Shown one piece after another: positions 26,458-34,549 of a stretch of DNA of 64,000 nucleotides. The DNA comes from PALSA-129 sp963842505 (GTDB taxonomy: Bacteria > Acidobacteriota > Terriglobia > Bryobacterales > Bryobacteraceae). Below the pieces are notes generated by a model, which did no database searches, was not told the origin of the DNA, and was given only the letters and a program-made list of their open reading frames with translations. Within the stretch, counting starts at the first letter, position 1. Every line of letters starts with the position of its first letter. Location of the stretch: the NCBI GenBank assembly GCA_963842505.1, contig CAWJGZ010000002.1, positions 868,001-932,000 of the forward strand, in the 5' to 3' direction. The translations under genes were made by a program, and so were the position numbers.

Positions 26458-26573
26458 AAAGCTGACGTAATTGCGCTTGTCCTTCACTCGCACCATACCG
26501 CTCGTTCAGAGAGCTTTGCAGGGCGCCCTGCCCTTATCCCGTCGCTTCCGCAATCCGCAACCAATCGCATAAC

Positions 26574-27176
26574 ATGTATCCAGGCAGAAATTTCCCCCCT
26601 CGCAGGCAGAATCGCAGAGAGAACGTAAATGAGTCCATCCGCGCACGGGAAGTGCGCGCGGTGTTCCCCGACGGCACCTCGGAAATCATGCCCACCGCCG
26701 CAGCCCTGCGGAAGGCCCAGGAACTGGGGCTCGATCTCGTATTGATCGCTCCCACGGCAACCCCGCCGGTCGCCAAGGCCATCGACTACGGCCACTATCA
26801 GTACGACCAGAAGAAGAAGCAGCACGATGCCAAGAAGAAGCAGCACGTCGTGCAGGTCAAGGAACTCAAGTTCCGTCCCAACACCGACGATCACGACTAC
26901 GACTTCAAGATGAACCACGCCATTCGCTTCCTCGCCGAGGGCAACCGCGTCAAAGCGGTGGTGCAGTTCCGCGGCCGCGAAATCGCGCACGCCGACCTAG
27001 GCAAGAAGTTGCTGCTGCGCTTCGCGGGCGATTTGGCCGCGCACGGTTCCGTGGAAGGCCAGCCGCGCATGGAAGGCCGCAATGTCCACATCCTGATCAG
27101 CCCGGTCAAGGCCACTGGCAAGCCGGCCGGCGAGAAGCCGCCCAAACCTCCGGCGCCGCCACCGCCGCAATCCTGA
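26574..27176 (+). CDS. infC: Translation initiation factor IF-3
   Basis: The protein is 200 residues. The N-domain starts RRENVNESIRAREVRAVFPDGTSEIMPTAAALRKAQELGLDLVLIAPTATPPVAKAIDYGHYQYDQKKK. A lysine-rich linker helix follows, then the C-domain (VVQVKELKFRPNTDDHDYDFKMNHAIRFLAEGNRVKAVVQFRGREIAH). It binds the 30S subunit and checks the start codon. An extra Pro/Lys tail of about 20 residues (KPAGEKPPKPPAPPPPQS) follows the normal end. The start is ATG, not the rare AUU used by many infC genes. rpmI and rplT, the usual downstream partners, are absent. Confidence 0.95.
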   Translation: MYPGRNFPPRRQNRRENVNESIRAREVRAVFPDGTSEIMPTAAALRKAQELGLDLVLIAPTATPPVAKAIDYGHYQYDQKKKQHDAKKKQHVVQVKELKFRPNTDDHDYDFKMNHAIRFLAEGNRVKAVVQFRGREIAHADLGKKLLLRFAGDLAAHGSVEGQPRMEGRNVHILISPVKATGKPAGEKPPKPPAPPPPQS

Positions 27177-27271
27177 GGCCCGCAAGCTCCGAGCGCCAGT
27201 ACGCCGGGGGTTTGGCCGCCCTCGCGGCTGCATGTTAAGATGCGAGAAGTCCTTCCGAGCCGCAGCCAGTT

Positions 27272-28165
27272 ATGTATAACGCCTTCTTCGGCTTCACTCA
27301 GAATCCATTCAATATGAGTCCGGACCCGGCGTTCCTGTTCCGGAGTTCGCAGCACGAAGAAGCTTTGGCCAACCTCATCTATGGCGTGCAGAGCCGCAAG
27401 GGCTTCATCGTCCTCACCGGCGAGGTCGGCACCGGCAAGACTACCATGCTCGAATGCCTGCGGGATTTCCTCAACTCCCAGCACATCGCTTTCGCGTCCC
27501 TGTTCAACTCACGCCTTACCGTGGAACAGTTTTTCGAGCTCCTCTCTTACGATCTGGAGCTGCGCTGCGACCGCCATTCCAAGACCGAAGTCCTTCTCTC
27601 CCTCAACAATATGCTCCTGGAGCGCGCCTCCGTGGGCCGCACCACCGTGCTGATTGTCGATGAGGCCCATAACCTGGATTGGGACGTCCTGGAAGAGATT
27701 CGCCTCCTCGGCAACCTCGAAAACCGCCGCGGAAAGCTGCTCCAGATCATCATTGCGGGTCAGCCTGAGCTCGACCGCAAGCTGGAAGCCCCGGAGTTCC
27801 GCCAGCTCAAACAGCGCGTCGCGCTTCGCTGCGTGCTCCGAGGCCTGGATCTTGCGGACTCGGTCGCCTATATGAATTCCCGCATGGCGCGCGCCGGTCT
27901 AAAGGAGCAGACTATCTTTTCCGGCCCGCTCATGGAAGAAATTCAATTTCGTTCTCAAGGGATTCCCAGGCTGATTAACGCCATCTGCGATAACCTTCTG
28001 CTTACTTGCTTCGCCATGGAGACCAAGGTCGCTACCATGGAGATGCTCGACGAAATCTCAGCCGATTTGCACCTCGATTACCCCTCCGAACGGCCCCTGG
28101 TAAGCTCCCCGGATTACACCGAAGACCTAGCCCAAGACTCCCAAATCCCTTACCAGATAGACTAA
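27272..28165 (+). CDS. ExeA/GspA-like AAA+ ATPase
   Basis: The protein is 297 residues. It begins MYNAFFGFTQNPFNMSPDPAFLFRSSQHEEALANLIYGVQSRKGF, the classic start of ExeA-type ATPases. Walker A is GEVGTGKT (50-57), Walker B is TTVLIVDEAHNL (125-134), and a sensor block is QIIIAGQPELDRKL. ExeA/GspA proteins remodel peptidoglycan for type II secretion assembly, and relatives occur in exopolysaccharide/exosortase loci. No secretion genes are in the window, so the role here is open. A repeat-built secreted protein follows downstream. Confidence 0.9.
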   Translation: MYNAFFGFTQNPFNMSPDPAFLFRSSQHEEALANLIYGVQSRKGFIVLTGEVGTGKTTMLECLRDFLNSQHIAFASLFNSRLTVEQFFELLSYDLELRCDRHSKTEVLLSLNNMLLERASVGRTTVLIVDEAHNLDWDVLEEIRLLGNLENRRGKLLQIIIAGQPELDRKLEAPEFRQLKQRVALRCVLRGLDLADSVAYMNSRMARAGLKEQTIFSGPLMEEIQFRSQGIPRLINAICDNLLLTCFAMETKVATMEMLDEISADLHLDYPSERPLVSSPDYTEDLAQDSQIPYQID

Positions 28166-28199
28166 CTTTCCCTTAAAATTGGGCTGTCTAGCATAGCTC

Positions 28200-28215
28200 T
28201 AGGGTATTTACCCTA
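28200..28215. promoter_or_regulatory. Perfect palindrome, possible operator
   Basis: TAGGGTATTTACCCTA is an inverted repeat with 7-bp arms and a 2-bp centre in the gap between the ExeA-like gene and the repeat protein. It is about 200 bp before the latter's start. The arms suit a dimeric regulator such as a NarL/FixJ-type protein. No regulator for it is identified. Confidence 0.35.
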
Positions 28216-28320
28216 TACGCACCGATACAATTGCCATTCATAGTACTAATAGATCCCATCAGTCGGCACATATTCGTTTACGATTTGACAGAAGTGGTGC
28301 ACCGAGCGGTGGCCGCTTTG

Positions 28321-28391
28321 AGCTTTCGGACAGCGGTGAGAACCGGCAGGTATCCGATGGAGACACAAGGCCCTCCTGGGGTCCGGAAAGC
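28321..28391 (+). ncRNA. Candidate structured 5' leader of the repeat-protein mRNA
   Basis: A closing stem pairs GCTTTCGGA (28322-28330) with TCCGGAAAGC (28382-28391, one bulged G). It encloses a small hairpin CGGT-GAGA-ACCG with a GNRA loop (28333-28344) and a second hairpin GGCCC...GGGTCC near 28369-28384. The Shine-Dalgarno and ATG follow 20 bp later. The fold was drawn by eye; it does not match a riboswitch class I can name. Confidence 0.35.
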
Positions 28392-28413
28392 ATTTGAATA
28401 GGAGCGTTTTGAA

Positions 28414-29160
28414 ATGAGCAACTTCTTGGAGAATAAATTCGCACGGGTCGCACTTCTTTCTCTGTTCATGTTTGCCTTCGCGCTTAATGCAGGGACCCCG
28501 ACGCCGTCTGTCATGCCGGCCACGATCAGCACGGTTTCAATTGGTCCCACCATGCCGCCCGCTCCGTGGGCCGGCGTCACCGTGGCAATTGGTCCCACCA
28601 TGCCGCCCGCTCCGTGGGCCGGCGTCACCGTGGCAATTGGTCCCACCATGCCGCCCGCTCCATGGGCCGGCGCCGCCGTCGCAATTGGTCCCACCATGCC
28701 GCCCGCTCCGTGGGCCGGCGCCACCGTAGCAATTGGTCCCACCATGCCGCCCGCTCCGTGGGCCGGCGCCACCGTCGCAATTGGTCCCACTATGCCGCCC
28801 GCTCCGTGGGCCGGCGCCACCGTGGCAATTGGTCCCACCATGCCGCCCGCTCCGTGGGCCGGCGCCACCGTCGCAATTGGTCCCACCATGCCGCCCGCTC
28901 CGTGGGCCGGCGCCACCGTCGCAATTGGCCCCACCATGCCGCCCGCTCCGTGGGCCGGTACCACCGTGGCAATTGGCCCGACCATGCCGCCCGCTCCGTG
29001 GGCTGGCGCCACCGTGGCAATTGGTCCCACCATGCCGCCCGCTCCGTGGGCCGGCGCCACCGTCGCAATTGGTCCCACCATGCCGCCCGCTCCGTGGGCT
29101 GGCGCCACCGTCGCAATTGGTCCCACCATGCCGCCCGCTCCGTGGGCCGGTCTGGTCTAG
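28414..29160 (+). CDS. Secreted protein of 13 tandem 16-residue cassettes
   Basis: The protein is 248 residues. The first 42 form a leader with a hydrophobic export segment (RVALLSLFMFAFALNAG) and a short Thr/Pro stretch. The remainder is twelve full copies plus one partial copy of IGPTMPPAPWAGATVA, varying almost only at positions 13-14 (VT, AA, AT, TT). There is no other domain. A Shine-Dalgarno (AGGAG) lies 12 bases before ATG 28414. Function is unknown: a structural surface polymer is possible, as is a multi-core precursor cut into identical peptides. No modification enzyme is adjacent. Confidence 0.75.
   Translation: MSNFLENKFARVALLSLFMFAFALNAGTPTPSVMPATISTVSIGPTMPPAPWAGVTVAIGPTMPPAPWAGVTVAIGPTMPPAPWAGAAVAIGPTMPPAPWAGATVAIGPTMPPAPWAGATVAIGPTMPPAPWAGATVAIGPTMPPAPWAGATVAIGPTMPPAPWAGATVAIGPTMPPAPWAGTTVAIGPTMPPAPWAGATVAIGPTMPPAPWAGATVAIGPTMPPAPWAGATVAIGPTMPPAPWAGLV
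28540..29157 (+). repeat. 48-bp tandem repeat array (about 13 units)
   Basis: Units of 48 bp begin ATTGGTCCCACCATGCCGCC and run head to tail. They differ by a few mainly third-position changes (for example GTGGCA/GTCGCA before each unit). Because 48 is a multiple of three, an absence of stops in one unit keeps several frames open on both strands, which explains long apparent antisense frames here. The high identity marks recent expansion or homogenisation. Confidence 0.95.
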
Positions 29161-29262
29161 GCAGGGACAACATCACTCGCGTCCGTGGCTGAAAAATAAT
29201 TCGCCGGCCGCCTGTTCGATTCGCGGGTCAAGCACTAGCGTTCCGTCTTAGAATGGTGGGGC

Positions 29263-29985
29263 ATGACTGCCGCGTTTGCCCTCCAGGTGTGTGGCTGGCT
29301 GGCCGGGGTTCCTTTAGAAGTCCTGTTGGTGGCCGCGCTTCTGCGCGGCGAATATCGGCGGTTCCCTTTTGTCTTCGCTTACGCCAGCGTCAGTCTGGTG
29401 ACCACCGTCGTCGGAATCCCGGCCAACGTAAATTCCGCGCTCCATCCCAACGATCTCCAACTGCTGAAGCACTTCGCCAAGATCTACTGGATTAACGAAG
29501 GCATCCTCCAGGCGTTGATCCTAGCTCTCGTCATCAGCCTCGTCGATCAGGCAGGCACCAACGCGCGCTCGCGCCGCCTGCCGCGCGCGGGCCTGATTAT
29601 AGGCGCCGTGCTCTTCGCCGGAATCTCCTTCGCGGTGCACTACCGGCCGACGCTGCGGTACTTCGGATACTGGATAACGCCTTGGACCCGCGATCTGAGT
29701 TTTGGCTCGGCCATTCTCGACCTGGGACTCTGGGCCATGCTGATCTCGTCGCGGCGCGGCGATCGCCGTCTGCTGCTGATCAGCGGCGCGCTGGGTCTTC
29801 AGTTCACCGGTGAGGCCATCGGCGAAGCTCTCCAAAGCCTTTCCATCGCCCACAAGGTGAATTCTCTCAATCTGGCCGGGTCCATCATCACCATGCTCGC
29901 GGGCCTCGCCTGCCTCTACGTCTGTTGGCGGACGTTCCGGCCGCTTCCGGTCACCCAGCACGCTCCGCAAGATCGACTTAGGTAA
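29263..29985 (+). CDS. Integral membrane protein of unknown function
   Basis: The 240-residue protein has six to seven predicted membrane helices (for example GVPLEVLLVAALL, FVFAYASVSLVTTVVGIP, ILQALILALVISLV, LIIGAVLFAGISFAV, SAILDLGLWAMLI, IITMLAGLACLYVCW). I recognise no motif. Similar polytopic proteins are frequent in acidobacterial genomes without assigned function. It is followed by the terminator of the converging gene. Confidence 0.75.
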   Translation: MTAAFALQVCGWLAGVPLEVLLVAALLRGEYRRFPFVFAYASVSLVTTVVGIPANVNSALHPNDLQLLKHFAKIYWINEGILQALILALVISLVDQAGTNARSRRLPRAGLIIGAVLFAGISFAVHYRPTLRYFGYWITPWTRDLSFGSAILDLGLWAMLISSRRGDRRLLLISGALGLQFTGEAIGEALQSLSIAHKVNSLNLAGSIITMLAGLACLYVCWRTFRPLPVTQHAPQDRLR

Positions 29986-30009
29986 GCTGTCGAACATGCT
30001 CGGCACACC

Positions 30010-30047
30010 AAAAAAAGGCGGCGGGCCCCATGGGGGCGCCCGCCGCC
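30010..30047 (-). terminator. Rho-independent terminator of the 1299-residue protein gene
   Basis: A perfect 10-bp stem GGCGGCGGGC / GCCCGCCGCC (30017-30026 and 30038-30047) with an 11-base loop is followed on the minus strand by seven T residues (30010-30016). It lies 25 bp past the stop codon of the minus-strand gene. Confidence 0.9.
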
Positions 30048-30072
30048 GGTGTACTCTGCGTGAGAGCAGATC

Positions 30073-33000
30073 CTAGTTCATGGTGATACTCAGCGTGATG
30101 GCGCCGGTAGCGCCGCCGCTATCGGTTGCGGTGATCACGACGCTGTACGGGCCGCTAAGTTGCTGCGGCGCCGTGACGGTCAGCACGTTGCCGCTGATCG
30201 TGAAGCCGGTCTGCGTGGGGGTGGTAAAGGTGTAGCTGGTGCCACCGGTGGCGGCCAGGTTGACCGTGTATGTGTTTCCGCCCGTGCCGGCGAAGTTCGG
30301 GCTGGTGCCCGTGAGGCCGTCCGCCGCACTGGCGGTGACCGTCAAGCCCAGGGTGATGCTTAGCGTGATGCTTCCGGTGCCTCCGCCGACGTCGCTTGCG
30401 TTGATGACGACGGTGTACGGAGTATTGGAAGCATTTGCGTTAACCGTCAGCACGTTGCCGCTGATCGTGAAGCCGCTCTGCGTGGGTGTGGTAAAGGTGT
30501 AGCTGGCGCCACCGACGGCCGCCAGGTTCACCGCGTACGAGGTCCCTCCGTTGCCGCTGAGGTTCGGGCTGGCGCCCGTCAGGGTGGTCGAACTGACAGA
30601 GACCACGAGATGGAGCGTTACCGTAAAGGTGATCGTCCCTTGCCAGCCATTGTTATCTACCGCGTCCACCTTGACCGTGTAGACACCGGCAGGCGTTTGG
30701 GAAGTGATGCCGATGGCCCCCGAGTTGGCGCCAATGGTCATTCCGTTGGGCACCGTGAAACTGCTATCCCACGAGTAGGTGTAAGGATAGGCTCCGCCCG
30801 TAGCGGTCACGCTCATGATGTTGGTGTTGGAGGTGACCACCGTGCCGGTGTAGCTGGCCGGGCTGGAAGTCAGCACCAACCCGCCGACGATGGTGAGCGT
30901 GAAAGTCGTTGTCCCAGTCAGCGGGATGTTAGCGGAATCGGTTGCCGTCACGGTGATGACGTAGGACCCGGCCCGATCGGCCGCGGGAGTTCCGGTGATG
31001 GCTGCTCCGGACGCGCCGGTCGCGGCGAGCGAGAGACCCGCGGGGAGCACACCGGAGGTGACCGCGTAACGGTAAGGAGCAGTCCCTTCCGAGGCGACCA
31101 CCAGGTTGTTGGTGTTGGCCCATGCGACGCCAACCTGTCCACTAAGCGCGGTGGGCGGGGCCACCTTGAGGCGCGGCGCTACCCATACCGTAATGCCACT
31201 CTGGCTGTGGCGGCTGCCGGCCGTGACCACCACGGGCAATTGAACGGGAGCCGTGATGGTGGCGTGGCTGACGCCGGCAACATCGATGAACGGGCCAGCG
31301 CCCGTGCCGGGAAGCGTGACATTAACCTGGTACAGGCCAGCCACCGAATCGGCCACCCATCCGGCATAAGCGACCGACGTGACCGGAACGGTGCCGATGG
31401 TTACCGTGGGGTTGGTGGAGAGACATGGCGGCAACTTGCCGCTGTACAAAAGCGAGCTCTGAACGACCGCGCCGTCAACGCTGCTCAGTTGGCTGGAGGC
31501 CCGAGTGTTGAGGCTGCTCAAGTATGCCGCGATGCTGATGCAGTCCGTCGGGGCCGTCGAGCCGCCGGCCGGGCTGGCGTTGGTGGCTTGGCTATCGGGC
31601 GCGCCGAGTCCCGTCATGTAGACCTGAATGGGGTCGGAATCCGCGGCGGTTGAACGCATCCCGGCAGGGTTGGTAGCGCCAACCACGGACCAGTCCGCGG
31701 CCAGGATGGCGCCGGCGCCCTGGCCATCGGCGCCGATCGCGAAAGTGCCGGGGTCGGTCGAGACCACGTTTACCGTGACGGGGCCGCTGATCAGCATGGT
31801 GGCCGAAGCGGTGCCATAACCGTAGCTGACAATGATGTCGATGGTGCCGCCGGTAGAGAGCGAGCTCGGAACCATCAGGTTGATCTGGCTATTGGTGGCG
31901 AAGAGCAGGGGCGCGTTGACGCACGTATTACTGGTAGTAAGAGGAGTCGTCCCGGTGGGACAGAACGCCACCGCGAGCTTGCGCTGGGTGCTGCTGACCG
32001 CGTCCATGCTCAGCCAGTTCTGATAGACCATGGTGCTGGAGTTTAGAACGCCCGCCAGTACCTGGCTGCTGGAGCAGGCGGGTGCGCTGGAGGAGCAGAA
32101 GTTGGTGCCGAAGATGCTGATCATGTCGTACGGCGCAATGCTCTGCATTTGTCCGGGGCTGACTTCCTGGAAGGACGAAGCACTGGCGACCCCTTGGATG
32201 ATAGGGCCGTTGCCGATGGACAGCGTAATGGTCGCGCTAGGCACGGTGCAGGTGGCAAGGCCCTGCGGGTTGCAAACGCCAAGAATGACCGTGCCGCCGG
32301 CCGTGAAAGGCAGGTAGGTGTCCGTCGATGTGGGCGTAATGCTGAGGATTATGTTGGAAGCATTGCTCACAGTGACGCCGATGTTGGTGTCCTGGACCAG
32401 CACGTTGCTCGAAACCACGCCCACCTTGGTCTTCTGAGTCGGATCCGAACTTTGCACGAACCCGGTGCCGGTCAGGACCACGGTGAATGGCTGGGCGCCG
32501 GAAGCCGCCGTGGGCAGGCTGGCCGGACTGATGGAAGCCAGAGTCGCCTGGGGCGACTGGACGGTGACATTGAAAGTGACCACTGTAGTGGAGGAAGGGC
32601 TGCCCCAAGTGACCGTGACCGTCCCGGTGAGCACGCTGGCGGGCTGGGCGGCCGCGAAAACCGTGGCATTGAAGGTAATGGGAATCTGCGTGCCGAAGCT
32701 GTAGGCCAAGCCGCTGGCCATGTCGCTGCTGATCACGGGCGCCAGCGGACCGCCGCTGGTAAGGGTGTAAGGAATCGGCGAATCGGTCGAGACCAACGTG
32801 ATGTAGGCCACGGGCAGACTCTGCCCCATGGTCCAGGAGAGAGCCTGCGTAGTGCCTTGAGCCACCGTGAGCTTGGGGGCCGGGTTGGTGATGAGCAGGC
32901 TGAAGCTGAGCGGCAAATCTCCGTAACCGGATACCTTCAGGCGGACGGTAGCCGAGTAAGTGCCGGGCGCCAGGGAGTCGCAGACGCTGGTGGAAGAGAA

Positions 33001-33972
33001 GTGAAGGCTCTTGGGTACGGTACCGCTGATCGCATCCACAGTAAGCCAACTGGGCAGGCTCGTGGTATCGACCGTGAAGAAGGGAGCGGGTGAGGAACCC
33101 GAGGTAACAGTAACCGCGACGGAGCCAGGCTGTCCGGAACCTTTTGTGTATGTGAGCGATGCCGGGCTGGGCGACGCCGCCAGGGGAGAGATTGGCGTGA
33201 TCTGGAGTATGACCGAAATCGTCACAGGCGCACCGGGAGAGTTATTCAAAACCAGAGAACCCGTGGTTGTCCCCAATGACCCACCGCCGCACCCGGTGGC
33301 CGCGGCGAAAGAGAGAGTTGTTGCGGTGCTTCCGGCCGTACCACTGCCGGCGCCGCCACTGCTGGGCGTGACGGCCACTCCGGGGGGCAGGCTGGTGGTG
33401 ACAAAATTGTACGGTGTTCCGCCGGTAGCCGTGGAGGTGAGCGAAACATTCTGGGCCACGCCTGGCGTGTAGTTTCCACCGTTAAGGACGCAGTTCACCG
33501 TGACCAGACTGGAGGAGAGCGACAGTCCGGATACGGTGCTCGTCAGCGTGGTCGTCACCGTCACCGGCGCGTCGGCCACGGCGCCGCTCCCGGTGTTGGC
33601 GAGGAAGGTGAAGGTCGGAGTGGCGGCATTGACCATGCCCACGCAGCCGACCGCCGCTTTGACGGTGTACTGAATCCCCGCCGCCTGGTTCGTGGTGCTG
33701 AGTGTGGTGATGGCCGGCGGTGTAACCACAAAGCCGCCCGTGATTGAGCCGGGCAATGTGACCACAATGGTTGCGCCAGTAGTGAGCGTGGTTTGCGGCT
33801 TCACCGTAATCGTGGTGGCAGCGCCGGGGCCGCTCTGGGTACTGCATGTTGCCGTGACCGTGGAAGTATTGAGACTAAGTTTGTAAGTGGTGGCGCCGGC
33901 CGGCAGTGCGCCCAAGCCAAGGGTCGCTGCGGCCAATGCCACAGATACCCGCATAGAGAAAATTCGCGACAT
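30073..33972 (-). CDS. Giant secreted protein with Ig-like and Solibacter-type domains
   Basis: The protein is 1299 residues with a signal peptide (MRVSVALAAATLGLGALPAGA). The first 470 residues are repeated beta-rich units. An IPT/TIG-like unit starts near 475 (ISPASLPTAASGAQPFTVVLTGTGF). A domain near 588-930 (GVASASSFQEVSPGQMQSIAPYDMISIFGTNF ... VTLPGTG) matches the C-terminal domain repeatedly found in Solibacter secreted proteins (TIGR03437 type). Next is a putative Ig (He_PIG) unit near 942-1030. Two almost identical 75-90 residue units end the chain (near 1134 and 1224: SPN-x-x-G-x-GG, SYTFTTPTQ-x-GFTISGNVLTV). It is probably a surface or extracellular adhesin-like protein. AAAGGA precedes the ATG. 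Confidence 0.85.
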   Translation of the reverse strand: MSRIFSMRVSVALAAATLGLGALPAGATTYKLSLNTSTVTATCSTQSGPGAATTITVKPQTTLTTGATIVVTLPGSITGGFVVTPPAITTLSTTNQAAGIQYTVKAAVGCVGMVNAATPTFTFLANTGSGAVADAPVTVTTTLTSTVSGLSLSSSLVTVNCVLNGGNYTPGVAQNVSLTSTATGGTPYNFVTTSLPPGVAVTPSSGGAGSGTAGSTATTLSFAAATGCGGGSLGTTTGSLVLNNSPGAPVTISVILQITPISPLAASPSPASLTYTKGSGQPGSVAVTVTSGSSPAPFFTVDTTSLPSWLTVDAISGTVPKSLHFSSTSVCDSLAPGTYSATVRLKVSGYGDLPLSFSLLITNPAPKLTVAQGTTQALSWTMGQSLPVAYITLVSTDSPIPYTLTSGGPLAPVISSDMASGLAYSFGTQIPITFNATVFAAAQPASVLTGTVTVTWGSPSSTTVVTFNVTVQSPQATLASISPASLPTAASGAQPFTVVLTGTGFVQSSDPTQKTKVGVVSSNVLVQDTNIGVTVSNASNIILSITPTSTDTYLPFTAGGTVILGVCNPQGLATCTVPSATITLSIGNGPIIQGVASASSFQEVSPGQMQSIAPYDMISIFGTNFCSSSAPACSSSQVLAGVLNSSTMVYQNWLSMDAVSSTQRKLAVAFCPTGTTPLTTSNTCVNAPLLFATNSQINLMVPSSLSTGGTIDIIVSYGYGTASATMLISGPVTVNVVSTDPGTFAIGADGQGAGAILAADWSVVGATNPAGMRSTAADSDPIQVYMTGLGAPDSQATNASPAGGSTAPTDCISIAAYLSSLNTRASSQLSSVDGAVVQSSLLYSGKLPPCLSTNPTVTIGTVPVTSVAYAGWVADSVAGLYQVNVTLPGTGAGPFIDVAGVSHATITAPVQLPVVVTAGSRHSQSGITVWVAPRLKVAPPTALSGQVGVAWANTNNLVVASEGTAPYRYAVTSGVLPAGLSLAATGASGAAITGTPAADRAGSYVITVTATDSANIPLTGTTTFTLTIVGGLVLTSSPASYTGTVVTSNTNIMSVTATGGAYPYTYSWDSSFTVPNGMTIGANSGAIGITSQTPAGVYTVKVDAVDNNGWQGTITFTVTLHLVVSVSSTTLTGASPNLSGNGGTSYAVNLAAVGGASYTFTTPTQSGFTISGNVLTVNANASNTPYTVVINASDVGGGTGSITLSITLGLTVTASAADGLTGTSPNFAGTGGNTYTVNLAATGGTSYTFTTPTQTGFTISGNVLTVTAPQQLSGPYSVVITATDSGGATGAITLSITMN

Positions 33973-34261
33973 GGGATATCCTTTCTTGTAACCCCAGCTT
34001 CTAGCTCGGGCACAGTTACCATATCGGAGGAACTGCGAGAGTGTTTAGCTTAGTGCGATTTAATTAGGGCAACCATGGCATCGACCTGTCGCCAAGCCTT
34101 CGGATCATCTGTTTGATGCGCGCCGATCGCCAGTTCTCGCAACGCTTCCCGCCGTTGTGCCGGCGGCGCAGTTGCGGCGGGTGGCCGTTTCCGGCGCCGT
34201 GCAGATAGCCAGCCAGTCTGGCTTTCCAAAACACCGCCCTTCGACGGTAGTCTCCGGTGGG
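33973..34261. other. Intergenic stretch, one doubtful small frame
   Basis: Nothing certain is encoded here. A minus-strand frame ending at 34050 could make a 59-residue basic peptide from a TTG at 34229 (tail REALRELAIGAHQTDDPKAWRQVDAMVALIKSH). Its tail looks protein-like and it would follow the flagellar genes on the same strand, but there is no clear ribosome binding site. Confidence 0.3.
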
Positions 34262-34549
34262 TTAGAGACACGCGCGCAACAGGGCGGCCGGCCGCGGAGC
34301 CTTTTGCAGGTATTGCTCCGCCACGCGGAGGGCGTTCAGGCGGCATTGCGCGTGAGCCTGCGCAAGATGCACCGTGCGGCGCGACCATTCCACCAGCTCG
34401 CGAGCTTCCGCCATGTCAGCCCGGGTGCAGGCGCCGCGCATGATTTCGCCGCGAAGCAGGCTGGCGTATTGGTTCCACAAGCTGGTGGCGCGCAGGAATT
34501 CTCCGGAGGCCACGGCACGGCGAATCGCGTCAACGCGCGCGGAGTTCAT
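34262..34549 (-). CDS. Small helical protein after fliD (FliT-like position)
   Basis: The protein is 95 residues and likely all helical: MNSARVDAIRRAVASGEFLRATSLWNQYASLLRGEIMRGACTRADMAEARELVEWSRRTVHLAQAHAQCRLNALRVAEQYL. Its ATG overlaps the fliD stop by 4 bp, so it is translationally coupled. In many bacteria the gene after fliD encodes a secretion chaperone (FliS or FliT). Size and helicity fit a chaperone, but I cannot assign it to either family by sequence. Confidence 0.6.
   Translation of the reverse strand: MNSARVDAIRRAVASGEFLRATSLWNQYASLLRGEIMRGACTRADMAEARELVEWSRRTVHLAQAHAQCRLNALRVAEQYLQKAPRPAALLRACL

Noticed and set aside
28321..28391. Cyclic di-GMP-I (GEMM) riboswitch
   Set aside because: Fragments such as GACACAAGGCC resemble the class, but the blocks are out of order and the second pairing domain is missing.
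28278..29129. Long minus-strand frame encoding MVGPIATVAPAHGAGG repeats
   Set aside because: It is the mirror of the 48-bp array, where unit length divisible by three keeps several frames open. The plus-strand frame has the export signal and ribosome binding site.
28540..29157. CRISPR-like regular repeat array
   Set aside because: Units are contiguous 48-bp coding repeats with no spacers, and no cas genes are near.
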